DNA from: Anaerolineae bacterium
Lineage (GTDB): Bacteria; Chloroflexota; Anaerolineae; Promineifilales; Promineifilaceae
Reading direction: 5' to 3'
Length of the DNA stretch: 64,000 nt
NCBI GenBank assembly: GCA_007123775.1
Contig: SLGK01000061.1
Span: 1-64,000, forward strand
In this document: in pieces, positions 9,341 through 17,385 of the stretch
How positions within the stretch are numbered: position 1 is the first letter of the stretch
How the letters are laid out: each line of letters begins with the position of its first letter
The notes under the pieces: generated by a model
Database searches by the model: none
What the model was told of the DNA's origin: nothing
Seen by the model: the letters and a program-made list of their open reading frames with translations, nothing else
Program-made: the position numbers and the translations under genes

Positions 9341-9506
9341 CGTATCATCAAGAGAGGTCGAGGGACCGGCCCGACGACACCTCAGCAACCGCTGGTTTCA
9401 GTAGTCAGTAGTCAGTAGTCAGTAGTCAGTAGTCAGTAGTCAGACCGCTGAAAACAGAAATGGTGCTAATTCCGGCAGAAGCAAGGTCTTCTGGAAGATG
9501 AGAACG
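9341..9506 (+). ncRNA. SAM-I riboswitch (S-box) aptamer with repeat insert
   Basis: The sequence atcatcaagagaggtcgagg, then gaccggcccgacgacacc, then cagcaacc, then ggtgctaattcc and gaagatgag follows the SAM-I consensus in order. P1 pairs tcatc with gatga, P3 pairs agcaacc with ggtgct, and P4 is cagaag/cttctg. The P3 loop, normally about 6 nt, is extended by a second stem (ctggtttca / tgaaaacag) capped by six GTAGTCA heptamers. The kink-turn has ACGA where AUGA is usual. It lies ahead of a methionine-pathway PLP enzyme, as expected for transcription shut-off by S-adenosylmethionine. Confidence 0.92.
9401..9442. repeat. Six perfect GTAGTCA heptamers in the riboswitch P3 loop
   Basis: Exactly six tandem copies of gtagtca (42 nt) lie in the apical part of riboswitch P3. 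The copies are identical, pointing to recent expansion or strong homogenisation. Confidence 0.95.
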
Positions 9507-9526
9507 TGGTATAGGCATTGACGCGC

Positions 9527-9559
9527 AAACCCCTTCTGAACTTCCGGAAGGGGTTTTTT
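9527..9559 (+). terminator. Riboswitch expression-platform terminator
   Basis: The stem aaaccccttc / gaaggggttt is followed by a run of six T. It lies between the SAM-I aptamer and the ribosome site of the next gene, so it is the likely SAM-dependent terminator. Confidence 0.88.
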
Positions 9560-9570
9560 GTGGAGAAGAT

Positions 9571-10830
9571 ATGCCAATAGCAGCGAATACGAAAGAACAG
9601 ATAGGAACGGGCACGCGGACCGTGGGCACACGGACCGTGGGCACACGGAGTGTGCATGGGCGGCTCAACGGCCGTATCCCCCACCCCAACCATTCACTCA
9701 CCACCCCCATTGTGCAGACGGCCACCTACACCTTCCGCAATACGGCCGATTTGTGCGACTTCATGGAGGCTAAAATCTTCGGCGGCAATGGGGATCGGGG
9801 CGAATACGGCCGTTACGGCAATCCCACCGTCCGCGCCGTCGAAAAACGGATAGCCGCTCTGGAAAATGGGGAAGATGCCCTCCTCTTTCCCACTGGCATG
9901 AGCGCGATTACCAACGTACTGCTTTCTATTTTGCCCGCCGGCAGCCACGTCATCTTTACCGACGACTGTTACCGCAAGACGCGCCAGTTTTGTAACACCT
10001 TTCTTACCCGGCTGGGCATCGAGACCAGCCAGGTGCCGCTGGGGGATTACGAGGCGATGGCAACGGCCGTGCAGCCCAACACCCGCCTTATTATCAGCGA
10101 AAGCCCCACCAACCCCTATCTGCGCGTGGCCGACCTGGAGAAGATCACGGCTATTGCCCGCAGCCAGCGCCGTATCAAAACGATCATCGACGCCACCTTT
10201 GCCACCCCCATCAACCAGAATCCGCTCGACTTTGGCATTGACCTGGTCATCCACAGCGCCACCAAATATCTGGGCGGCCACAATGACGTCATGGGTGGCG
10301 TGGTCGTCGGTGCGGCCGGGCTGCTGCACGCCCTGCGCCAGAGCCAGGGGATGTTGGGCGGCGTCATCGACCCCCACGCCGCCTATCTGGTAGAGCGCGG
10401 TCTGAAAACGCTGGCCTTGCGCGTGCGCCAGCAAAACGCCAGCGCCCAGGCGGTGGCCGAATTCCTGGAGACCCATCCCCGCATTGAGCGCGTCTGGTAT
10501 CCCGGTTTGGACTCTCATCCTGACCATGAAACGGCCGTATCCCAAATGCGCGGTTTTGGCGGCGTCGTCAGCTTCGAGGTGGCCCCCGCGCCCGGCGAAT
10601 CTCCGCTGGAAACGGCCGGCCGCTTCATTGACGCCATGACCATCCCCCTCATCGCTCCCAGCCTGGGCGGCGTGGAGAGCCTCATCGAGCAGCCGGCCCT
10701 GATGTCCTTTTACGAACTCTCCACTGAGGAAAGATTAGCCATCGGCATCAAAAATAATTTGGTCAGATTTGCTATTGGCATCGAAGAAACGGCCGATATA
10801 CTGGCCGATTTGGAGCAAGCCCTATCTTAA
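9571..10830 (+). CDS. Cystathionine gamma-synthase-type PLP enzyme
   Basis: A member of the Cys/Met metabolism PLP family, 419 aa. The visible motifs are RYGNPTVRAVEKRIAALENGEDALLFPTGMSAI, SESPTNPYLRVADLEKI, DATFATPINQNPLDFGIDLVIHSATKYLGGHNDVMGG (Lys of SATKYLGGH is the PLP Schiff-base residue) and VESLIEQPALMS near the end. Family members include cystathionine gamma-synthase, gamma-lyase and O-acetylhomoserine sulfhydrylase; the SAM riboswitch favours a methionine-biosynthesis role. GGAG lies 5 nt before the ATG. The N terminus carries a repeat GTRTVGTRTVGTRSV encoded by tandem 15-mers, upstream of the conserved fold and probably dispensable. Confidence 0.9.
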   Translation: MPIAANTKEQIGTGTRTVGTRTVGTRSVHGRLNGRIPHPNHSLTTPIVQTATYTFRNTADLCDFMEAKIFGGNGDRGEYGRYGNPTVRAVEKRIAALENGEDALLFPTGMSAITNVLLSILPAGSHVIFTDDCYRKTRQFCNTFLTRLGIETSQVPLGDYEAMATAVQPNTRLIISESPTNPYLRVADLEKITAIARSQRRIKTIIDATFATPINQNPLDFGIDLVIHSATKYLGGHNDVMGGVVVGAAGLLHALRQSQGMLGGVIDPHAAYLVERGLKTLALRVRQQNASAQAVAEFLETHPRIERVWYPGLDSHPDHETAVSQMRGFGGVVSFEVAPAPGESPLETAGRFIDAMTIPLIAPSLGGVESLIEQPALMSFYELSTEERLAIGIKNNLVRFAIGIEETADILADLEQALS

Positions 10831-10836
10831 AAAGCG

Positions 10837-10890
10837 GTTACGCGGAGATTCGCAGAGAACACGCGGAGGTTCGCGGAGAAAAGCAGAGAA
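10837..10890. repeat. Degenerate CGCGGAGRTTCGCAGAG repeat
   Basis: Imperfect units of about 15 bp (ttacgcggagattcgcagag, acacgcggaggttcgcggag, aaaagcagag) follow the PLP-enzyme gene. A shorter relative occurs at 41398. A brief CGTAATT/CATAATT heptamer tract follows at 10907-10928. Confidence 0.6.
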
Positions 10891-10928
10891 GATGAGCGAG
10901 GCTTTTCGTAATTCATAATTCGTAATTT

Positions 10929-11068
10929 GGCATGGTTCAAGTCAGCTTGACAATTCACTGACCGAGGACGGAGGACGAAAGACCGATAACCAGAGCAATT
11001 CCGTCCTTCGTCTTCGGTCCTCCGTCAAAATTTGTAAAGTTGGCTGCCAAGTAGCAGTGAACCATGCC
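10929..11068 (-). mobile_element. MITE-like element, copy 1
   Basis: The 140-bp element is bounded by perfect 11-bp terminal inverted repeats GGCATGGTTCA / TGAACCATGCC. The 8 bp on each side are identical (CGTAATTT at 10921-10928 and 11069-11076), as expected for a target-site duplication. Its reverse complement matches the element at 53071-53236 nearly base for base outside the loop. The inside is an imperfect inverted array of GGACGGA-type heptamers, and no protein is encoded. It ends 8 bp before the GGAGG ribosome site of the aspartate kinase gene. Confidence 0.85.
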
Positions 11069-11085
11069 CGTAATTTGGAGGCGTA

Positions 11086-12513
11086 ATGACATTAGTAATG
11101 AAATTCGGCGGTACATCCGTCGGTAGTGCCCAGGCCATGCGCGAAACGGCCGATCTGATTCAAAATTGCCTGGCCGACTGGGGCCAGGTGGTCGTGGTCG
11201 CTTCGGCCATGGGGACCAAACCGGTTAAAGTGACCGATTTGCTGCTGCAAGGGGCCAACACGGCCGCGGCCGGGGATGGCACCACCTATCTACAAACGGC
11301 CGCCGATCTGCGCCAGATTCACCACCAGACTATCAACGATTTGCTGGCCGACAGCCCTGAACAGGAAGCGGTTACGGCCGACATCGAACGTTTCATTGAG
11401 CGCTTTGAGGACCTGTGCCGCGCCGTCCTGGTTCTGGGCGAGCTGTCGCCGCGTGCCCTGGACGCTATTGGCGGCATGGGGGAGCAGATGAGCGTGCGCC
11501 TGCTGGCCGCCTATTTGCGCCACATTGGGCAGCCGGCCGAGGCCATTGACGCCACCGAATTGATTGTGACCGACGACGTATTCTTGTCGGCTACGCCCTT
11601 AATGGCGGCGACGACGGAGAAAGTTGAGGGGAGAATACGGCCGTTGCTGGCCCAAAACATCATCCCCATCATCACCGGCTTTATCGGGGCCACGGCCGAT
11701 GGTGTGACCACCACGCTGGGGCGGGGCGGCTCTGATTTCAGCGGGGCCATTCTGGGGCAGGCATTGGCCGCCGCTGAGGTCTGGATTTGGACCGACGTGG
11801 ACGGGGTGATGTCGGCCGATCCCCGGCTGGTAGAGACTGCCCGCTCCATCTCCCGGCTGACCTACCGCGAGGTGTCGGAACTGGCCTACTACGGGGCGCG
11901 GGTGCTGCATCCCAAAACGATGCGCCCCTGCATCAGCCACAACATTCCGCTGCGGATCAAGAACACCTTCAACCCCGACCATCCCGGCACCGTCATTGTG
12001 CCCGACGAGCAGGCGGTCAACGGCGGCATCAAGGCGGTCACGGCCATTGAGAATTTGAGCCTGGTAACAATTGAAGGCAAAGGGATGATTGGCGTACCCG
12101 GCATTGCCGCCCGTGCCTTCGGTGCGGTGGCCCGCACCAACGTCAGCGTTTTGCTCATCAGCCAGGCGTCGTCGGAGCAGTCCATCTGTTTTGCCGCCCC
12201 GGAAGCGGCCACCGATGGCGTGATCGCCGCCCTGGAAGAAGCGTTCGCCGAAGAACTAACGCGGCAGGATATTGACAGCATTTGGGCCTGGCGGCCCGTC
12301 TCTATTGTGACGATAGTGGGGGCCGGAATGCGGGGCACGCCGGGCATCGCCGGCCGCATCTTTACGGCGCTGGGGGAGAATCAGGTCAATGTGGTGGCCA
12401 TCGCTCAGGGGTCGTCAGAGTGCAGTATCAGCCTGGTGGCAGACGCGGAAGACACGGCCGTTGCCGTCAGCCACATTCACAATTTGATCGTCACCACAAG
12501 CAAATCTGGTTGA
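11086..12513 (+). CDS. lysC: Aspartate kinase with two ACT domains
   Basis: Phosphorylates aspartate, the first step to lysine, threonine and methionine. The kinase part starts with the signature VMKFGGTSVGSAQAM and includes TTLGRGGSDFSGAILG, WTDVDGVMSADPR and LAYYGARVLHPKTM. Two C-terminal ACT domains follow (VSVLLISQASSEQSICF and VNVVAIAQGSSECSISLV), the usual site of amino-acid feedback. The 475-aa length fits the LysC/ThrA-type monofunctional form. GGAGG is 5 nt before ATG; the sequence just upstream of it is a MITE-like element, so the native promoter is displaced or lies within or beyond the element. Confidence 0.94.
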   Translation: MTLVMKFGGTSVGSAQAMRETADLIQNCLADWGQVVVVASAMGTKPVKVTDLLLQGANTAAAGDGTTYLQTAADLRQIHHQTINDLLADSPEQEAVTADIERFIERFEDLCRAVLVLGELSPRALDAIGGMGEQMSVRLLAAYLRHIGQPAEAIDATELIVTDDVFLSATPLMAATTEKVEGRIRPLLAQNIIPIITGFIGATADGVTTTLGRGGSDFSGAILGQALAAAEVWIWTDVDGVMSADPRLVETARSISRLTYREVSELAYYGARVLHPKTMRPCISHNIPLRIKNTFNPDHPGTVIVPDEQAVNGGIKAVTAIENLSLVTIEGKGMIGVPGIAARAFGAVARTNVSVLLISQASSEQSICFAAPEAATDGVIAALEEAFAEELTRQDIDSIWAWRPVSIVTIVGAGMRGTPGIAGRIFTALGENQVNVVAIAQGSSECSISLVADAEDTAVAVSHIHNLIVTTSKSG

Positions 12514-12520
12514 CATAAAA

Positions 12521-12563
12521 GGACGGGTCGCTGATCCGTCCTTCGTCTTCCGTCCTCCGTCCC
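12521..12563. repeat. GGACGGA-type heptamer hairpin between convergent genes
   Basis: ggacgggtcgctgatccgtcc forms a hairpin and is continued by ttcgtcttccgtcctccgtcc. It shares the heptamer core of the MITE-like elements but lacks their terminal repeats. It may act as a terminator for both flanking genes. Confidence 0.6.
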
Positions 12564-12566
12564 GTA

Positions 12567-13478
12567 TCAACCACCCACAGACGGCCGTCCGTGAGTAGCC
12601 CACGCTTTCAACCCCGTTTCGATCAGTTCGCAGCCCGACTCAACGCTGCGTGCCCGCTGCTCAGCCGGACCACCACCAAAAACCGAGACCACGCCAAAGG
12701 CGGCTACTTTACCCGTCGCCATGACTGTCTCAATGGCCGCCTTGACCTCAGCCATACCGGGACCGTCCGGTTCGCGGGTGTGGTGGTTGGGCACGTAGGC
12801 TTCGTCCAGGATGTCGCTGTCAATGTGGAAGTAGATGAGGTCACAGTTGGCGGCCAGGCGGTTAACGGCCGTTTCCAAAGCCACATCCCCATAAAAACCG
12901 GGCGCAACGCGGGCAATCGTCACGTCCGTAGCCCGGACCAGCGTTTCTTCGGCCGGGTCCAGGTTCCGCACGTCCACCATGACGATGCGGTCGGTGGGCA
13001 GCGGCGCGGCAATGTGGGACCATTCCCGCCAGCGCGGGTAGGCCAGCCCGGCGGCCACCGCCACCGGCATCCCGCCCAACATGCCGCTGATGGTGGTGTT
13101 GGGCGTGTTGAAATCGCCGTGGGCGTCAAACCAGACCAGCCCAATCTTGGCCGTCGGGCCAAAGGCATCTTGCAGGCCGCCGATCATCCCCGTCAGATGA
13201 TTACAGTCACCCCCGGTCATGAGGACGGAACGGCCGTGGCGGTAAGCACCAGCAACGGCCGTGGCAATCTTACCCCCCAACCGTCCCAAATTATCCGGCT
13301 CAAAATCGGCCCGTTCCGCTTCCGGCAGGCGCGGTTCCACAATCTCAAAAGGCACCCCGGCCGCGCCATACACACCCGCAGCCGCATACGCATCCAGGCA
13401 GCGTTCATCAGCGGGCGCCAGCCGGCTCTCCCGATACCGGTTAGCCACTACTAGCAATGCTGTCAGTATAGAACTCAT
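12567..13478 (-). CDS. Arginase/agmatinase-family ureohydrolase
   Basis: A manganese-dependent ureohydrolase fold of 303 aa. The metal motifs are GGDCNH, WFDAHGDFNT and HIDSDILDE, in the usual order. The substrate (arginine, agmatine, guanidinobutyrate or formiminoglutamate) cannot be set from the sequence; the loop HTREPDGPGMAE, in place of the usual proline-rich PA.GTP loop, is unlike classic agmatinases. The start at 13478 is chosen because GAGG lies 9 nt upstream; GTG 13493 and ATG 13487 are alternatives. It is convergent with lysC. Confidence 0.85.
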   Translation of the reverse strand: MSSILTALLVVANRYRESRLAPADERCLDAYAAAGVYGAAGVPFEIVEPRLPEAERADFEPDNLGRLGGKIATAVAGAYRHGRSVLMTGGDCNHLTGMIGGLQDAFGPTAKIGLVWFDAHGDFNTPNTTISGMLGGMPVAVAAGLAYPRWREWSHIAAPLPTDRIVMVDVRNLDPAEETLVRATDVTIARVAPGFYGDVALETAVNRLAANCDLIYFHIDSDILDEAYVPNHHTREPDGPGMAEVKAAIETVMATGKVAAFGVVSVFGGGPAEQRARSVESGCELIETGLKAWATHGRPSVGG

Positions 13479-13559
13479 CGTCTTCATCCTCACGCCATTG
13501 GCTTAGCGCAAAATGAAATGAGCTGCGCTATGGACTGGGAAACCATTCCCAGCCGTTGC

Positions 13560-14510
13560 TCAACACCAGCGATGGCCGGTGAATGGTCCCTGATAGGCTG
13601 ACCAGGATAGTACGGACTCGGCGTGGCAGCCGGGCTGGGCGGGGAGTGGCGGGGCGGCCAGGACCGCTATCGTTTGGGGCACAAAGCGGCCGGGGCCAAC
13701 GTAAGCTTCACCCTGGCAGATTAGTTGACTTGATGCGCCTCCATCCAGCATCATCACCTTCTCGGCCCCAAAGCTGTGCAGGGTTGCCACAACCTCTGTT
13801 TTACGGGCCAGTCGTGACGTAAAGAGGTAAATGGTGCTATAGCGACCATCACGCTGCGGTTGCCCCACCCCTACAAATGTGCGCCCCGTGATATGGTTCG
13901 GGCGACGGCCATCAGCGTATTCGGCCAAACCACCGAGAATATGGGGGGCTGATGAGCGGAGTAAGGCAGCTTCGCTAAGCGGTACGATGTCAGCCCCGTG
14001 CGGCCAGATCTCTAACATCAACTGGTGGTCGGAAAACTGGTCAATGGCAAAGCCATCGCTGACGATCTGGCTATCAATTTTTACAGGAAAGGAGAGGCGC
14101 ACGCTGCTGGTATGGCTGGAGTAGAACTGACCGTTGGTCAGGCAGAAGGCCTGGGGCTGATTGGGGCTGAAAGCATCCCAGACGTCCCGCAGCGATAGGG
14201 TGGCGATGAGCGGATTGTCCCCGCCATAGACACCTTCTCCCTGGCCGGGATCAACAATAGGGCCGTGCAGCAGTTGCAGTGACGCTCCCTGGTCCAGGCG
14301 AATGACCTGCACATAGTCCGTCGTGCCGTAGGGGGAGGGTCGCTGGTATAGGGCTGTACCGAAATCGGCCGTGACGAGCATAAAATCGGCCGGAAATGCT
14401 CCGGTCGGGGGCGCGGTAAAGGCCAGTTGTAACAACGCAGCCAGGGATAAAGCGGCTATGAAGGCAATTTTGCTAAAAACAGACCTGATTGTTGCTGCTA
14501 TGCCAGACAT
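13560..14510 (-). CDS. Exported phosphodiester glycosidase family (NAGPA/DUF2233) protein
   Basis: A 316-aa protein with an N-terminal hydrophobic segment (IAFIAALSLAALLQLAF), probably a signal peptide or anchor. The core has the family pattern FCLTNGQFYSS, ITGRTFVGVGQPQRDGR and VMMLDGGASSQLICQG, characteristic of the phosphodiester glycosidase domain that cleaves GlcNAc-phosphodiester caps in eukaryotes and occurs in bacterial exopolysaccharide and cell-wall proteins. The bacterial substrate is unknown. AAGGAAAGAG lies just upstream of the ATG. Confidence 0.82.
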   Translation of the reverse strand: MSGIAATIRSVFSKIAFIAALSLAALLQLAFTAPPTGAFPADFMLVTADFGTALYQRPSPYGTTDYVQVIRLDQGASLQLLHGPIVDPGQGEGVYGGDNPLIATLSLRDVWDAFSPNQPQAFCLTNGQFYSSHTSSVRLSFPVKIDSQIVSDGFAIDQFSDHQLMLEIWPHGADIVPLSEAALLRSSAPHILGGLAEYADGRRPNHITGRTFVGVGQPQRDGRYSTIYLFTSRLARKTEVVATLHSFGAEKVMMLDGGASSQLICQGEAYVGPGRFVPQTIAVLAAPPLPAQPGCHAESVLSWSAYQGPFTGHRWC

Positions 14511-14687
14511 GGCAACTCTTTCCTTGCAAGATAGGGTTTCACCGCAAACAAGCGAAGGTCGCGAAGATTCGGTCTTTAATTCCTTGCCTCTTTGCAGTGA
14601 ACAGTTACCCTATATACCAGCTTGACAAGAAGATTATGGTCCATAAAATGAGAGGCGTCAAACCTGCTCATGTTAGGAGGTGTACTC

Positions 14688-15740
14688 ATGAAAAATGTCC
14701 TGATGATACACTTGTTTTGGGCGGTATTGGGACTACTGCTTTTGATTGGCTGTGGTCAGTTGGAAGAGCCAATTGAGGAGCCAACGGCCGTTCCGCCCAC
14801 ACCGCTTAGCCAGATTAGCCCTACGCCACCCCCCTCGCCCACCAATACGGCCGTGCCCACAGCTACGGCCACGCCCACGATGACAGCGACGGCCACCGCC
14901 ACCGCCACGCCAACCGCAACACCAACCGATACACCCACACCAACACCGACCCCCATCCGCTTTGCCGTCATTGGTGACTACGGTCTGGTGGGTCAGCCAG
15001 CACGCGATGTTTCCGATCTGGTCAAAAGCTGGCAACCGGACTTTATTATCACCACCGGCGATAACAACTACCCGGATGGGGAAGCGGCTACGATTGATGA
15101 AAACATCGGTCAGTATTACCATGAGTTTATCTACCCTTACCGGGGTACGTTTGGTGAGGGGGCTGACATCAACCGCTTTTTCCCGGCGCTGGGCAACCAT
15201 GATTATTCGCCGACCGATGGCTTCCAGCCTTACCTGAATTACTTTGACCTGCCGGGCAACGGCCGTTACTACGATTTCGTCTGGGGACCAATACACTTTT
15301 TTGCCCTCAACAGCGACTGGCGCGAGCCAGACGGCCACCACCAAAACTCGGTACAGGCCGCATGGCTGCGCGACGGGCTGGCCGCATCTACCGCCCCCTG
15401 GCAACTGGTCTACATGCACGTCCCCCCCTATTCGTCAGGACTGCATGGGTCGGCCGCTGTTATGCAGTGGCCCTATGCCGAGTGGGGCGCCTCGGTTGTG
15501 CTGGCTGGTCATGATCACACCTACGAACGGCTGATCATTGACGACTTGCCCTACTTTGTCATTGGCCTGAGCGGCCATCCGGCCCGCTACTGGCTGGTTG
15601 ACGAGGTAGACGGCAGCCAGATATTCTTTAACCAGGATTACGGGGCCATGCTGGTGGAGGCTACCGAGACCGAAATGTTCTTCCAGTTTATCACCCGCGC
15701 CGGGGAAGTGGTTGATACCTACCGTCTCAGCCAACCTTGA
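14688..15740 (+). CDS. Lipoprotein metallophosphoesterase
   Basis: A 350-aa exported lipoprotein: signal with lipobox LIGC, a long Pro/Thr/Ala spacer (ATATPTMTATATATATPTATPTDTPTPTPTP), and a calcineurin-like catalytic domain with all metal motifs in order: GDYG, TTGDNNYPDG, ALGNHDY, MHVPPYSSG and GHDHTYER. The motif spacing resembles purple-acid-phosphatase-like enzymes, so an outward-facing phosphomonoesterase is likely. The start at 14688 follows GGAGG; the track start at 14670 is upstream of it. Confidence 0.9.
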   Translation: MKNVLMIHLFWAVLGLLLLIGCGQLEEPIEEPTAVPPTPLSQISPTPPPSPTNTAVPTATATPTMTATATATATPTATPTDTPTPTPTPIRFAVIGDYGLVGQPARDVSDLVKSWQPDFIITTGDNNYPDGEAATIDENIGQYYHEFIYPYRGTFGEGADINRFFPALGNHDYSPTDGFQPYLNYFDLPGNGRYYDFVWGPIHFFALNSDWREPDGHHQNSVQAAWLRDGLAASTAPWQLVYMHVPPYSSGLHGSAAVMQWPYAEWGASVVLAGHDHTYERLIIDDLPYFVIGLSGHPARYWLVDEVDGSQIFFNQDYGAMLVEATETEMFFQFITRAGEVVDTYRLSQP

Positions 15741-15893
15741 ACCGGTTGATCATTGGTTAAATTTTTCACAAGCCCGTTGTTAACCTGAAACTTAACAAGC
15801 GGCTTGTTGGTGCTTAACGGCCGTCAACTTTCAAATTAACGGCCGCAGTAGATTCTCATTCCGTTTCACCCCATAATCAGGCTAACGAAAAAT

Positions 15894-15954
15894 AGTGCGT
15901 ATTGCGTAGTGCGTAACGCCAAAGTCCACTACGCAACACGCAACACACAACACG
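15894..15954. repeat. Inverted heptamer array GCGTAGT / ACTACGC
   Basis: tagtgcgtattgcgtagtgcg, a short loop, then ccactacgcaacacgcaacac. It lies immediately before the ribosome site of the solute-binding protein gene and could fold in its leader. Confidence 0.75.
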
Positions 15955-15970
15955 TTCAAGGAGTTCATTT

Positions 15971-17143
15971 ATGTACACTCGTTCAAGAAACAGCTTATTG
16001 TTTATCCTGGCAGCCGCGCTGCTAGGCATTATGGCCGTGGCCTGCCAGGCCGAAACGGTTGAAGTAACCCGCGTCGTCACCGAGACGGTCACGGAAGAAG
16101 TGACCCGCATGGTCAGTGAAACAGAAGTGGTAACCGAAGAAGTTGAAGTAGAAGTAACGCGCATTATCCAGGTCGAAGTACCGGCTGCAGAAGCAGGTCC
16201 GGGCCGTCTGGTCATCTACTCTGGCCGCGGTGAATCGCTGGTTGACCCCATTATCCAACAGTTTGCGGCCGCGACCGGCATTGAGGTTGACGTGCGCTAC
16301 GGTGGTACGGCCGAATTAGCCGCCACCATTCTCGAAGAAGGCCAAAACAGCCCGGCCGATGTCTTTTATGCCCAGGACCCCGGCGGCCTGGGGGCTATAG
16401 CCGCTGCCGGTTTACTAACGCCGCTGCCAGACCGCATTCTGGAGCGTGTGCCAGCCCGCTATACGGCCGCAACCGGTGAATGGATTGGCATTTCCGGCCG
16501 CGCCCGCGTCATTGCCTATAATACCGACGCCATTACCGACCCGGAGAACCAGCTACCCGATGATTTGTGGGGCTTTACCGAACCGGAATGGAACGGCCGT
16601 ATCGGCTGGGCACCCACCAACGGCTCGTTTCAGGCCATGCTGACTGCCATGCGCACCATCTGGGGTGACGAGCAAACGTCCGAATGGCTGCTGGGTATCC
16701 AGGCCAACAATCCCACCGTCTACCGCAACAATACCACTACCGTAACCGGGGTAGCGGCCGGTGAAGTGGATGTTGGTTTTGTCAATCACTACTATCTCTA
16801 CCGCTTCCTTGAAGAAGAAGGGGATGGTCACAAATCCCGTAACTACTTCCTGCCCAGTGGTGGTCCTGGCTCACTGGTCATGGTTTCTGGGGCCGGTATT
16901 CTGGAAACAGCCCCCAACCGGGCCAACGCCGAGCGTTTCGTAGAGTTCCTACTTTCTGTACCGGGCCAGCAATACTTTGCTTCCCGAACGTTTGAATATC
17001 CGCTGGTGGAAGGCGTAGCTACCTCAGCCCAATTACCCCCACTGGAAGAATTGGATGCGGTGGCCATAGACATCGATCTGTCGGAAATGGCCGACCTGGA
17101 AGGCACGGTGCGGTTGCTTAGCGAACTGGGTATTTTGCCCTGA
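15971..17143 (+). CDS. Iron(III)-type ABC transporter solute-binding lipoprotein
   Basis: A 390-aa class II periplasmic-type binding protein of the FbpA/AfuA family. A signal peptide ends in the lipobox AVAC. It is followed by a Val/Thr/Glu-rich repetitive linker (VTRVVTETVTEEVTRMVSETEVVTEEVEVEVTR), then GRLVIYSGRGESLVDPIIQQFAAATGIEVDVRYGGTAELAATILEEG, ADVFYAQDPGGLGA and VNHYYLYR, which fits Tyr-type ferric ligands near the hinge. AAGGAG precedes the ATG. No permease or ATPase is adjacent; an FbpB-like permease lies 22 kb away at 39745. Iron is the best guess. Confidence 0.88.
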   Translation: MYTRSRNSLLFILAAALLGIMAVACQAETVEVTRVVTETVTEEVTRMVSETEVVTEEVEVEVTRIIQVEVPAAEAGPGRLVIYSGRGESLVDPIIQQFAAATGIEVDVRYGGTAELAATILEEGQNSPADVFYAQDPGGLGAIAAAGLLTPLPDRILERVPARYTAATGEWIGISGRARVIAYNTDAITDPENQLPDDLWGFTEPEWNGRIGWAPTNGSFQAMLTAMRTIWGDEQTSEWLLGIQANNPTVYRNNTTTVTGVAAGEVDVGFVNHYYLYRFLEEEGDGHKSRNYFLPSGGPGSLVMVSGAGILETAPNRANAERFVEFLLSVPGQQYFASRTFEYPLVEGVATSAQLPPLEELDAVAIDIDLSEMADLEGTVRLLSELGILP

Positions 17144-17246
17144 TCCGGAAACAAGCGGGGCCGTATCCACTCAGTACACGGCCGTTTCTACATTGATGAG
17201 CTGGCGGTCAACATTTCTTGAACCACAGGCTGCCTTAGAAAAAAGA

Positions 17247-17350
17247 GGCTCTTTGGGAACTCAGGGGATTGACAAACCGTTATGCGTAAAACGTAACCAG
17301 AGAGACCTTACGCATTACGCTTTACGTTTTACGCCAAACCCCACGAAATC
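17247..17350 (+). repeat. Dispersed element type 2, copy A
   Basis: About 104 bp closely matching 41424-41534 in the same orientation: both start ggctc.ttgggaa.tcaggg, run through ttgacaa.ccgt and gcgtaaaacgtaaccagagagac, and end ttttacgccaaacccc.cgaaatc. The core is an inverted GTAAAAC/GCGTAAT heptamer array. No protein is encoded. Confidence 0.85.
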
Positions 17351-17385
17351 CCGAAGACCCAAAAAAGACCGGCCTATTGTACAGT

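Noticed and set aside
10829-10928. Transposase partner of the MITE
   Set aside because: No ORF here or elsewhere in the window resembles a transposase.
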